Below are positions 44,026 to 56,416 of a DNA stretch of 64,000 bases, piece by piece. Under the pieces are notes generated by a model. It made no database searches and had not been told where the DNA came from. It saw only the letters and a list, made by a program, of their open reading frames with translations. Within the stretch, counting starts at the first letter, position 1. Each line of letters begins with the position of its first letter. Source of the DNA: Lepidurus packardi (taxonomy: Eukaryota > Arthropoda > Branchiopoda > Notostraca > Triopsidae). The stretch covers positions 5,952,001 to 6,016,000 of the forward strand of contig JAKZAN010000007.1 in NCBI GenBank assembly GCA_023053545.1, in the 5' to 3' direction. Position numbers and translations under genes: made by a program.

Positions 44026-46154
44026 CTACAACCTCTTCTTGGCGCTAGCTGGAATGGTCTGCAACGCTAAACTGTAGAACCAGTTGAAATTCTAAAAACA
44101 GAACTTAGCTAGGAAATAAATTTTTCAACTCTTACCTGTACTACGCCATAAAAGGCACCTAAGTAGCCGATGATGAGGACGGTTAATACCAAATCGAAAA
44201 CTGCAGGTTTGATACTGTACGCAAACATGGTCGCCTTGGCCATATCGTAGAATACGAAATCTGGCTCACGTTTGTCTGGTGTGAGATACGTTACCTTTAC
44301 CTCCTTTGTATATCTATACGTGGAGAAAAGCTGACTTAAATATTGACAAGATTGGGAGAATGTTAATTTTACCGTTGCAACGCTTGTTCGAGCATTCCAA
44401 CAACTGAGTTATGTTTGGTAGCCGTTAATTGAGCAGCACGCGGTTGAGACGTCAACTGAGTAATAAAGGCAGTAATAGATTCTTCTTGAGGAGCCTAACA
44501 GTAATGAATAGACGTAGTAAGGAAAAAAAATCTACTTTGAATTATGCTAATTTACAAGGTCTCCCGTAAACAATTCGCTGTCCTCACTGCTATTATAAAC
44601 AATCTTGCCCAAAGCCTCAGCAATAATTTTGGCTTTTTTCGTCAGTTTCTTGGCGTCGATACTTCGATCCAAGATGGTATTCCTTCGACTGACCTTGGAA
44701 GACTATTCAGAGAGGAGCATAAGAACAACAGGTAAGACAAGAAATAGACTCTTACCGGCAGTCCCGACAAAGTAAAGGCAGGTAGACGCCTAATAGAGAA
44801 GCGTTCATGTTCCCACGCAAGTCTGTCTTCCGCCAAGTTAATCTTCTTATGTACAACTCCAAGTTTCAGCTGAGATTCAGAAGACAACTGTTCCAATTCC
44901 TGTTGAAACTGAGTTATTATACGTGGAAATCTTTTAAGGTATCGACTTACATGATAAAATTTGGCACCAGGTGTGTTTTCCTTAGGAGGCTTGGACACAT
45001 GCATGTACCACTCATCACCGTCACCAAGTGAGTCAAGGCATAAAGTAAAAAGCGTGTCTTGCATCCATGAGCCATCCACTCCATCCAGTTGATCTTCCAA
45101 AAACTTCTTGGATCCCAGGTAATTAAATTTGCCAGCGCCTGACAGCAAAAATAACAAATTGAAACGAGGTAAGCCGGCTCGATGGCCTTGACCGGTTAAA
45201 CGCGAAAACAAGCGAGCAAGTTCCAATAGTACTGCAACCCCAGAACCATTTGAATCAGCTCCAAGAGCCAGTTCCTGGAGAAAGACAAATATTATAGCAA
45301 TACATTATTTACGCTAATTAGAATGCAAATTTACGGGAGCAATGCCAAACGTATCGTAATGGGCCACGATTGCCAGTGTAGGAAGCTGCTCCTCCGCACC
45401 ATAGCCTGGTAATTTCCCCTTTAAGAGAAATAGTTGGAAATCGAGTATTATAGTAAAATATAAATCAAATAAATATGCCTACCAATATATTCGCAACTTG
45501 AATATCCGTCATGGCTTTGGCCTGGCTGCCAGAAACCGACAGTTGAAACCCGCTAGCGGATACCGTGTCCATCAGAGCTATTACAATCAGAGCATCACCA
45601 TTAAAATGCGTCAGCTATAAATTCTAATAGATATGACAAAATGAGCTATTACCCGCAGCTGCAGATGAGGCACTATCTCCTCTAGTGGTTGCAACGATAT
45701 TGCGGTAAATCTCTAACACGTCAGGCGTCTCAAAAACGAAATAGACAGGGATGGGGACTTCCTCCCCGAGCAAAGCTTGCTCCAACTCAAGTATATGTTC
45801 TTTTACTTTCAAATTCAACTTGTGTATGTCGTTTGGCATGATAAGAACGATAGCTCCAGCACTTTCTTGGACTAGCTCCTTAAACCTTGCCAAAGTGATG
45901 TCCATAATGGGGGCAAGAATACATTTCCTCGTAGGAAGCCTTGTTTCTAAAGAGCGGGCGTCGAAGCTGATTAGAGCAGAGCGAGAACCATAATGAGTGC
46001 TATGCAAATCGTAATGCTGCATTCTATAAACAGCAAATTCGTGAGCTGCTTGCACTGGAGCTGGAGATAGGATTATAAAGATAGGCAGCATGACTACCAG
46101 GTAGTATGGCAAGGCTGCTCTTAAAACCTCCGTAAATTCATTGTCAAACCACAT
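44026..46154 (-). CDS. NCLN: Nicalin, ER membrane translocon-associated protein
   Basis: Minus-strand exons 46154-45653, 45577-45483, 45418-45335, 45274-44951, 44908-44756, 44702-44556, 44494-44373, 44313-44136 and 44091-44026; 556 residues (human 563). Nicalin is a type I ER membrane protein related to nicastrin and M28 peptidases; with NOMO and TMEM147 it joins the multipass translocon behind Sec61. A hydrophobic N terminus (YLVVMLPIFIIL) is the signal sequence; then AAHEFAVYRMQHYDL, the peptidase-like core LAIVAHYDTFGIAP and LGADSNGSGVAVLLELARLFSRL, the near-invariant HKKINLAEDRLAWEHERFSIRRLPAFTL, and a C-terminal membrane span near AVFDLVLTVLIIGYLGAFYG. The intron at 44909-44950 is only 42 bp and has no stop in frame; removing it restores the family spacing. 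Confidence 0.95.
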
Positions 46155-46470
46155 CCTGGAAGCTAAGAAGAAGCTTTATTTTAAAAGTAACAATCAAGAA
46201 ACAAATTTAAACTAATGCTTACACAAATGTTACAAACAGAGTCGTCGACAAAAGCAGATTTCCACGCGTTGTTAATCTCACAAAATCCTGTTACTACTTA
46301 CTACATTAGTCTCAGGCAGCGTAACTAGATGGAGTACAGTTATATTTGAATGGCACGATAAGCAGGATCATCGTTTGTTGATTTGCCTGTTTGCTGTTTT
46401 CGAATTAAATTTTAGGTAAGAAGTCTTGTAAGATGGTGAAATGCTTTACTACGTTGCTTGTAGATTAGGT
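46155..46470. promoter_or_regulatory. Bidirectional promoter NCLN / MNAT1
   Basis: 316 bp between head-to-head start codons, so the two genes very likely share a core promoter region. An ATG at 46441 is in frame with MNAT1; a GATTAG/GT acceptor-like site just before 46471 offers another start arrangement. Confidence 0.5.
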
Positions 46471-47488
46471 ATGGACGATTTGGTTTGCCCTCGCTGCAAG
46501 ACAACAAAATATAGGAACCCTTCTCTGGTGTTGATGGTCAACGTTTGCGGCCATGTGCTTTGTGAAAGTTGTGTTGAACTTCTTTTTGCAAAAGGTACTA
46601 GAAAACATCGTAAAACATCACTAACTTTTTGTATATTAAGGTTCTGGATCTTGCATCGAATGTGGCCTTCCCTTGAGACGAACGAATTTCCGTGTACAGC
46701 TCTTTGAAGACCCCTTCATAGACAAGGAAGTAGATATAAGGAAAAGAGTTTTAAAGGACTTCAACAAAAGACAAGACGATTTTGTGACGCTAAGTGAATA
46801 TAATGACTATCTGGAAGAAGTCGAGACCATAATTTTTAACTTGGTGAACAACATTGACATAGTGGGAACTAACAAGCGCATTGAACAGTACAAGAAAGAC
46901 AATAAGGACGTTATCCAACGAAACCGATCGAAGCAAAGTCAAGATGATATTGAACTTGAAGAGTTGTTAGAACTGGAAAAGCTGGAAGGCAAGGAACGAC
47001 TCAAGTACTACGTCAACCAAGAAAACGAAGAGCGAAAAAAGAAACTAAAAGCCAAAGAAGCCCTCATTGATGAACTGATGTTTTCGGATGTGGATGCCAA
47101 AAGTATCCTTGCGACCCATGCTCAAGCACTTTCGAAAGATCAGCCATTAGCCAAGACAGAAACCAAGCCCCTCAGCACCCAATTTTCCACAGGCATCCGT
47201 ATTGGCGTAAAAGGCTTTCAGAATTTCTTACCTGTGCCCAAGCAAGAGGAAGTTCCTCTCTATCGGTATACGCCACCTGTCTTGGAATTTATGGGACCTG
47301 AGCCCCCAACGGAAGACAGACTAGCGCCCAATTATACTGCTAATATTCGCGCTGCAACATTAGCCGAGAAGGCAGGCGGCTATTGCGAAACCATTTCCTG
47401 TCTACGTGCATTACAAGAGGCTATGAGTGGACTGTATTATGTGCCTGCTTTGCGTAAAGAAGATCACGTTCCTATGGATGTGAGCTGA
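46471..47488 (+). CDS. MNAT1: CDK-activating kinase assembly factor MAT1
   Basis: Exons 46471-46594 and 46641-47488, split by a 46-bp intron with an AAG acceptor; 323 residues (human 309). MAT1 is the RING-finger subunit of the CAK module (CDK7, cyclin H) of TFIIH; it anchors CAK to the core and steers CDK7 to the polymerase II CTD. The C3HC4 RING is complete: [12 protein letters not shown] at the start, CGHVLCESC, and [10 protein letters not shown] encoded across the intron. Then come [32 protein letters not shown], a long helical coiled coil (about 130-215), and the hydrophobic C-terminal CDK7/cyclin H-binding region ending [24 protein letters not shown]. An ATG 30 bp upstream in frame is an alternative start. 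Confidence 0.96.
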
Positions 47489-49663
47489 GATGATACGGCA
47501 CATTTGTTAATGGTTTAATACAACTTCTTGAATTCCTGGATAGCTTTAAAGACCCAAAATGGTAGTTAACCGAGCGCGCAGAGTAGTTTGGTTCCTCTAC
47601 CTGCTGTAGAATTGCTTATTCGTCCTCGTTGGCAATGGCAGAACTCTCGTTTGGCATTTCCCTCCCCGCCTATGTTGGGTTTGTTCACCCATACCTCCTT
47701 TCCTTTTTTATTTTATTTTTTCACTGTCCTTTAATTATGACTGTCGGCAGCTACACACATGATGGAGCGCACTTTACTGTCAATCTAATAGGCAGAAATT
47801 CTGGAAGCCTGTTTAGGCGCGTCTACACGAAGACACCGTAGCGCCTTTAACTACAGGCTTAGTATAGTGAGAACTTCCTGGGTAGCAGATAGGGAGAGGC
47901 ATCCCAATTCATTTGGCTGCTCCAAGTTTTGGGTTAACTGCAGCTTCAATGGCCCTTTTGCAACGGTCTAAGTCCGTTCTGAGAATCTACCATTTCATTT
48001 CGCCGAGACTTGCCAGGTTTGGCTCCCTTCTTATTTACAAAACTGCATTCCGTCGTAGAAAGGGTTTTGCGCTTCAACACACCCGAACTAGTTGTTTGGC
48101 TTGAAATTTTTCAAGTATTTGAAGGCTCGTTACAACGATTTACCGAAAAGAATACCGTTCTGATTATTTTGCCAGTATAAAATGCGCGAATGAAATAAGC
48201 TACAATTAAAAAAAACTTGCAAAGTCGAGAGCGAGAGAGCCTTTTATAGTGCGACGTCGTCGTCGGCTACGTCGTGACTTCGTTTGGAGCCAAAGGGTCC
48301 AAGCCCCTTACTTGACTGGCCTCTGGCCTTTCCAAGGCCTTAGCTTGTTTGCATATCACGCAATCAGATATATAAGCGAATCCAAAAGAGAAAGAAATAA
48401 CACGGAAAAGGGTACATGGCAAGTTCTCAAACCTCTCATAAACTTTGCCATTCTACCGCCAATACCAGAGTCTACTTGGTGCACCGTCGCCGGCAAGATT
48501 TGTTCCAAAGAAGCCTAGTATTCGTTTTCCAACACAATAAAACAAGTTCATAATTGCGCGTCAAGTTTTTATTGTCTGAGTGGGAAATTGCAGTAATTTA
48601 TGCAAGAACTAAAAACGAACATCTGAGCAGTTTATTGCTGTTTTCAACTTCAATCGGGGCGTTTTTTTTACACACCGAAGGGTAGCACACTTGACATGGA
48701 TACTTGACTGAAAAGTTAGTCTATAGCTGCAGGCCGTTCCAAGCCTTTAACGCCGACGCAACAGTCGACATAACATGCAAATTAAGCAATCAGGTAAACG
48801 AGACAGGTATAACCAAGAAGTAGTGCATCAGCATCGGAGCACCTCCCATACTTCCACGGTTATATGTCCGCTAGTCAACGCAACCCAGAAAACTCATTTT
48901 GCATTAGACTGCCAAGCAGGGCCGAGAGCTGGTGTCTAGCCTAGTCATGGCCATTTATACAAGGTTTTTGGTCGGTTTTTTTGCACCCGAACTTTAGCTC
49001 TTAACATCCAAACTAGCAAGCAGGTTCGCCTACGCAAACCCCGTGCGACTCATTGTCTGCGTCACGGAATACGTGGAAGCTGCAATGGGTGCAATACAGC
49101 CCATTTTTTTGCAATAATAAATTCTTCCATCACGATAAGGACAACTTCTTTGGCGCAAACTTGAAACGAAAACTTGTATTATCCTTGAAACTGAACGCAC
49201 CTGAACACACGTAGTACTTTGCTTCACTAACAAACAACCAAAGTAAAAAGATACCCGAAAATCCAGACCAAACCAACTTGTATAGGTATGGAATGGAAGT
49301 TATGGGGGTTTCAACTTTCCGGCAAGCCAAAGAAACCACAAAAGATGTGTCGGCTTGCAAATGATGTGCCAAATCCCTACAGTGCTCACCTGAACGGCCT
49401 GCCTGAAGAAGGAAAAGGGCCGTATTTATTGTTGGGGTTATAACCAGTAAAAAGTTATAGCCACAAATTATCATACTTAGTAATCACAGAAATTCCTGGA
49501 AAGAAAAGCAGGGTGACGAAGCGAGATTTCAACAGACCGGCTTCTAAACGAAACTACCAAAACTAAGCGATATTTGTTAACTAAGCTTGAACTATTCTTC
49601 ATCTTCCTTTTAATGATAAACCACCGCATAGTGCTTTAGAACACAGCCTAGTTTAATTACGAA

Positions 49664-49933
49664 ATGCACAAACCACAGCAGGTTTGCTTAGTGGCTATTG
49701 CCTTGCTTAGTCATGCTGCCCTTCACTCAACTTTATACGTCCCATCAAGCAGAGAAACATTCTTCAACACTATAGCATACAATGAGTGTCCATGCATGCG
49801 GCAAGCTACAGCTCAGACAGTCAAGATAGGTATCAGATTTGGCTGCACCAGTCTCCTCAACGGCCGTTGCGAGTCGCCCGAAGAACACATCAAACATAGC
49901 AGAACTGGAAAACCAAATAAAAAATATGTCTAA
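49664..49933 (+). CDS. Weak candidate: small secreted Cys-containing peptide
   Basis: An 89-codon frame from ATG 49664 starts MHKPQQVCLVAIALLSHAAL, a plausible signal peptide, followed by a basic part with four cysteines (NECPC, FGC, GRC) ending GKPNKKYV. No homology is recognised and no splice sites are needed. A frame of this length can arise by chance in 14 kb, so this is only a candidate. Confidence 0.2.
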   Translation: MHKPQQVCLVAIALLSHAALHSTLYVPSSRETFFNTIAYNECPCMRQATAQTVKIGIRFGCTSLLNGRCESPEEHIKHSRTGKPNKKYV

Positions 49934-51732
49934 AAATGCGTCACATCCAACACGTCCCGTTTCCTTGGATTCCTTGCCTATTATAGAAGTCGAAGGCGCT
50001 GTTCTTAACTTTGGTAACCTAGCTTTATGACGTCTGTTTCACTCATACAGCTAGATAACCAAAGAAAAAAGCAGCCCCCATGCGAAAATCGTGTCCGTCA
50101 ATTTTCGCCGAGTACAACAACGTTCCGATCGTTCTTCACCGTATGGATTGGGCTTCTACTTGCTAAGTCAGTAGTGGCTGTTGCTCGCCTGACTTGAATG
50201 TCAACCCATGGTTATCGACAGGTCTTGTAATTTACCACGCACTTTCTTCACGGTGACTAACACATAAATTCAGTCGCTGACATGTGTGCTGATCCCAGGA
50301 GATGGGGAAAACCTGCAGACACTTGAGTAACCGGGTCACGAATTATCCAATTCGGAAGGTTAAGGTAAGACATGATAGGCTCTTGAACCAACCGGACCAA
50401 CCCGGCCAGGACCGCCGAATTTTTAGATTTGCAGTTCTCAGACTGGAAATGAAGTAACTGTGCACAGCAATTTAAAACTGCCCATTACAAGGCATCTCAC
50501 GTCCCTGTCTGGTGCTCAAACACCCTCGTTGACGCTTCTGGAAATTTCTAGCTATGGTAGTATTTCGCACGACTGCTTTTTCCACGCAAGCTTCCAAAAT
50601 CACGAATGTTCGATTTATTTCTATTGGCAGGACTGAAATGGGAGGGAGGTCTTTGCTTACTTACTGCGGTAACCGACTAGAAGGTTAGATTTCTGCTTTA
50701 ACTCAAGGAAAAGAACTTGCTTTTGGGGACCTAGCTCAGATCAGGTAGGCTTTCGGATCACGACTGAACTCTAGAGTGGTCTCTTCGCTACTGATGGCCG
50801 TTGTCGATGGTCACTAATGCCCTTTGCACGCCATGGTCGGATTCTGCTTGCCTAGGCTTGCCACGTCAGGATCAGACCTTCCGCCGGTGCTCTGTGCTGG
50901 AAGAATTGGTCAGCTGAGGCTGGCAGCGGGCAAAGGCGGGATACGAGATGGGTTTTCTATGTGCGGATGCCGAACTTGATGCTTATGCGTTCATCACGGG
51001 CACCAAAAGGGGACGGCCTCCATTTCAGAGTACTACTATAATGCAATGCTACCGAATCTACCTCTACCTGTAAAGTCCTTCATGCTTTTTGGTTGAAAAT
51101 CAAATTTACTTATCATCAGCCACATGCAATGTTTTAAGATCGTACTGTTTTTTTAACAAAAATATGATCTTGGCAGCTAAAACCACGGGGATTGCCAGCT
51201 TTTCTGTATCGTATTATGAGTAGAAAAATGACTGCAAATTGTGGCAAATGGAGGGATAACCTTGAAATGACAGTACGTCACTTTCTATTTCACAATGCAA
51301 GCATTTACTTTTGGAAGCTGCATGCAGCTCGAACTCTCATGGGCTGGACGTTGGATGAGGTGAGTTTGAGTTTGATCACGTGACAAGGACGTTTTCTTAA
51401 GGTGGCAAGGCGAGGCAAAAAACTTACAGCCGTCGACCCGTCCCCCGTGTTCTTTTTCTTGAATAGAACTACACTTTAACGTACTTTTCTTTGGCCAAGA
51501 TACGGTAAAGAAGAATATGGAAAAGGCAGCAGCAACTACGCATTCGTTGCGAACTTTTATGGTGAGGACTTTCAAATTCTTTGAAATGCCGAAAAGTTGT
51601 AAACGCTGGCACCCATGGCGGTCGTAACAGCTTTTCGCCAACGCAAGGTGAATTCGATTCCGCGAAAATGACAAAAAAAGCTATGAAACTTGGAGATACT
51701 GCCGCAACTTGGAACAAACGTGGATTGGAAAG

Positions 51733-51757
51733 CCCCCCCCCAAAAAAAAAAAAAAAA
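51733..51757. repeat. C9A16 homopolymer junction
   Basis: Nine C followed directly by sixteen A. Such runs are prone to sequencing and assembly error; the A run could also be the tail of an inserted retrocopy, though I see no gene body or target duplication. Confidence 0.85.
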
Positions 51758-54700
51758 TCGTAAAGGGTACAACGTTCCTCGCACCTCCGGTACTCCGGTA
51801 CATGCAATAATACCCGGTGAAAGGCAACGGGGCTGGTGCAGGCATAAACCATTGCCGGGTTGCGGCCCGTTCTTTGAAAGCAGATCGTATATAGAGCGCC
51901 TTGACAGGTTTTGCTATTAATTTAGAGGGTGGTCTTCTTAACTTCTAACTCCTAACCGCGTATTCTGTTACACTACTACTTCCTGAGGGAGGTTAAATAT
52001 TTTCACACCCAAAAAATAATTACCCTTTAAGCTTTTCTTTTGTTTGCGTTGGGCATGGCAGAGAAGAATGGATGGTGGAGAAGAGCTCCACATTGAAAAA
52101 GCGGAAAAAGTGGTTAATCCTTCCAGAAAACAGCCTCGAATAACGCAGTGGCCCCACAACATGGCGTGAGAACGAACAATACATTGCCAGCTTGTTTGGA
52201 GAATGCCTCTTGGTAGGTATGGCGTAGCGTCCTTCACATATTCCTGCACCAACAATGGATATTGGGCGTTTCGAGACTTCCCCCGCCTCTCACCATGAGA
52301 TGCCAAAACGTCACATCAGTGAAGGGTAATTAATTATCTCCTTCGAAAAGACTAACGCTTAATCAAGAAATCGCCAATACCCTGACCTTAATAGTCTAGA
52401 ACCAAAGGAATGTTGTTGAATGTAGGACTCGCACTGTTTTTCAGGCCAAGAGGAGCAGCAAAACACGGTGGAATGACAAATGTGCCTTTATGGCACTGTT
52501 GATTGCTGGTGTCAAAAGTCGGCCTGCCATAAAGCACGATGAACGGCATTCGTAGGCCGTTTTTATACGCTAAGAGTAAAAAAGTTTACAACACAGCCCA
52601 TGGAGCTTCTGCTATAATGGTATGTCACCACATCTGCAGGCCCGGTCGGTCAGGCTCAAACCTTCCGAATTGAAAGGCGGCAAACGGTTCCACTACCCCA
52701 TTTCAGAGGGGGTCAGCCAAAAAAATAAAATAAAAATAAAAAGCGTTTAAACGGATATTCGATTTTCGTAAATGCCACATAACTTGGGACCCGGCCACAG
52801 ACTCCAAAAGAAGACAAAAAATTTAAGTTATTTTTGTTGGAAAAGCAATAGTGTCCATGTACGTTAAGTTAAAGGTGGGTGCGGCCGGAAGGAGCTCGGC
52901 TTTTCTTTGCCCACGATCCTTGGTTCGGCCCAGAAGGGCGGTCTCGGCGGGAGGTCTTTGGCAACCATAACGTTCCTCGCTCCGTAATTCAAGACAGCAA
53001 CTTACCCCCAAATTTCCCTGTTCCTCGCTACATCTTTTCCCCCAACTGATGTGACGGTCAGCTATTTGACGTTAAGATGTACTGCACCATAATGCTGGAC
53101 GCTCATAGGGAAAAAGTTGCCGGGTGTTGTGTCCATCTCCTCTTTCAGCGTTCAAGGTAGTGTTGCTGCCCAGTCAAAATGAAAAATGAAATAAAAGCAT
53201 TAGTCCTTCACTGCTCTCCGTTCCACGTTCTACCGTTGGCCCGTCATGTCCAAGGCAACGAAATTAGACATAGCCAAGAAAGCTGGGCGATCTTAATGAG
53301 GCTATAGGATTTTTCAAAACTACATGCGCAAACAGATTGTTCTGATTACTGCGAGAGACACGGGGCCTCTCCAAAGAAAAACCGAGGGCTAGTAAAGAAA
53401 TTTTATGACACTTGGGACCTGTGGAGTACGTTGTAAAATTGGCTGTAAAAATGGTGTACACTATGGTACAGCCTGCGGACCCTGACCCGAGGACAGGCAG
53501 GAGACAGCGATTCGCCTATTAACTAACTATACTCATAAACTCCCCAATTGGATTCTACCCGTAGAGTCGAACAAGCTGTTGAGTGTACCCCCCTTTAAAG
53601 TCGAGGTCCTCCGTGACCAACAACCAGACTTTATTCCTTGTTTGCAGTTTACCCTTACCAAGTACAGTGGTATATGCAGACTGTCAACAATGCCAACTAC
53701 AGAATTTAGAAGCAAGCTCCACTTGAAGCTAGTCTTATCATAAACTCTTACACTTGGAATAAACATTTCTTCAGCTTTTCCCACGCTCTGGCGAAAAAAA
53801 TATCGACTGCGTTACTGGCTTTCGCATAGTAATCAGGACATGAGGACGAACTGGATGTTTCAAGATCATCAAAGAACGGCGGACAAGAATTTTGCTTAAA
53901 TATTATGCCAAGTCATCGAGAGGATTTTAAGGAAAAGTTACCGAGCCTGTTTTAGCCTTGATTGGGTGTTCTTGGTCCGATTTTTTATATTCAAAATTGA
54001 AAAGAAAAACGCTTCTTATAAAAAACGAAGACATGGATCCTTTTCATAGCGTACATAGCGTGCGAAGTAGTATTTAGCTCGTAGAAGCAAATGTTTCGGT
54101 AATTTCATAGACTGGTTTACTCTCGTCTTGCTCACCTAATAGTGGTCATTTTCTAGTTTGATAAATTAGGATTAAGCTTCTAACGTGTATACCTATACCT
54201 TCTCCGACTACTTGGGGCAAATAAGGAAGCAAGCACCTATCAAATTCTACCTGACGAAAGGTCAGGTAAGGTGCGCCACAAGAATGAGGCAGCAGTCTCA
54301 CCACCGTAATTTTCCTTTGATGGACACGTGACATTAATAACTGGAAGATATAAGAAAGATCAGAGACAACTGTCAAGTCCTATATATTGTGGCATTAAAC
54401 TATCGTAAAACCTATACGAACCCTGAAACTGTGATCCAAAACCAGAAAGCGAAGCCTCTAGAAAGTAGCTTCGGATTCTTCCTAACCTAATGAGCAGTAT
54501 AGCATGAGAGCCGCGACTGGTGTCCTTGACTCCAATTTTCGCGCTTGTAATACTAATTCACTAGCAAAGTTCTTCTATAGGTCAACAGGAATAATACATT
54601 GTTTTAAAATAACCGGAACACCAAGTTGGAAATCAGAATAATTATGCATATACTCATCAATTATGCTCATCAGTTTTAGTAGCCAACATTTGAAATAAAT

Positions 54701-56340
54701 ACCAAATTCATTTCAAATACATTTTTCGGCCCTGTCCAAGACGAGTTATTTTCCGAGATCTTATATGAAACTTCAAATTGGATGAAAATCGCAAGAACTG
54801 CTCTCAACTTAACGATGGTACGATGACTTTGAAGCTTGCTTTGAAAAGAAAATGGTCCTGATCGAAGGAAAACCAATGTCGAGCGAGGCATCGTTGCACG
54901 ACCCAGTGACTCAACAACGAATTATGCAGAAGAAACCAAAGTGATTATAGGATCATTACTAACGTATACGAGCGTGCGTCAAGTAACCGCGAACTGTAAT
55001 CCAATGGAAAGCCGTTAGGAAAAGAGGAAATCGGAGAGGATGCCTCGTGATTTGAGCATTACGTAGAACTACTGTTACGTGTGTTCGCACGTTCCAGCGC
55101 TGAAGCCTAAAATTCACAGAAAATTAAAAATATAGTGTTCGTTCCACCTTTTTTCCCTTGTAAACCGTTTTTTACCGTGTAAAGTTCCTGGTACCCTGCA
55201 CGTTTACTTGCCGAAAATCCCCTTGCAATCTCGTTCACAGCTAACAAACATTATACGACATGAGTGGAGACTTGTCAAACAAGGCACATTTTGAATCATG
55301 TGTACAGGTCGAACGTCATCAAGCAAGCGAACGCAATCGCCTCTTTCATCCTACTGCTCCGCGATTTACAACTATTCCTTTCAAATAAACGAGTATTTGT
55401 AATAAAAAAAACCTTGATTTTTTTCTAAAGGATAGGGTGAACTTGCTACGTTGTCGAAATCTTCCATAAGCCCTTAACGTTCCAAAAGACTCAACGTCAT
55501 CAAGCTTTCCAAGAAGACCAGCTAACACGGCTTTTATGGGCTGGCGCAAGGCCATGAAAAATGACAAGTTGTAATTCAAAAGTGGAGTTATTCTGGTGTA
55601 ACTGACCGCAAAGGTCCAAAGTCAGACCAGAATAACCAACTAGTGGCCGACCAAACCATCACTTTTCCCCACTTATATACCTTGATACTCGGAACCAGCG
55701 CCATGCTGCACCATAATGAGCAGCATCCATATACCTGTGACCCCAGGCTGATCCGCTTGATCCCGCTAGACTTACGGATTTCAGAAGGAGCTGCGAAATA
55801 TATATACGACGTGACAAGCAAATAAATCGCCCCTTGCACCAAAATCTATAACTATATTTGGTGTTTCTAAAAGTGAAGATAAGGGCCTACAATAATATAT
55901 AAACCATCAACAACCACAATGTGAATAAGTTCATAACCCTTGCGGTAGTTTTCGGGCCACTTATGTGTCAATAATAATAATCCTTTTGAAAGATTTTTCT
56001 AAAAGGAAATCGTATTTCGTATGTTTTGATCATTACTATCTCGAAATATCCAACCGCACAAACCTATAATGTTAAATGGATGCCATAACATTATCCTAAA
56101 CAATCTGTTGGTTGTGCCATGCAATTCAATCATATAAAGTGATATAAACGTACAGCAACATAATGCTGCAATAACCATCATTATTGAAGCAATCAAAACG
56201 CGGCAATACCCAAGACACGCCCTCGTCCGCTTCATTGCGCAAGCAAATAATATCTGAATGATCAGTCGCCGAATAAACCGCGCGTGACAGCGGAATTTGA
56301 TTCGCCTCCTTCGCATTGTTATCTTAGCTTACATACTCTA

Positions 56341-56416
56341 CATAGTGGATGAACTTAGTGGATGATAGTGGAAATATAGTGATGAATACAGTGGGGGAAA
56401 TAGTGGATGGTTGGAA
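56341..56416. repeat. Imperfect TAGTGGATGA tandem repeat
   Basis: About six degenerate copies of TAGTGGATGA or AGTGGAAAT, unit 9-14 bp, in the gene-poor region. Confidence 0.75.

Noticed and set aside
45578..45652. Nearer acceptor in nicalin intron 1 (around 45618)
   Set aside because: It gives stops or the wrong phase after the exon 1 donor; the TAATAG acceptor at 45578 restores the family alignment.
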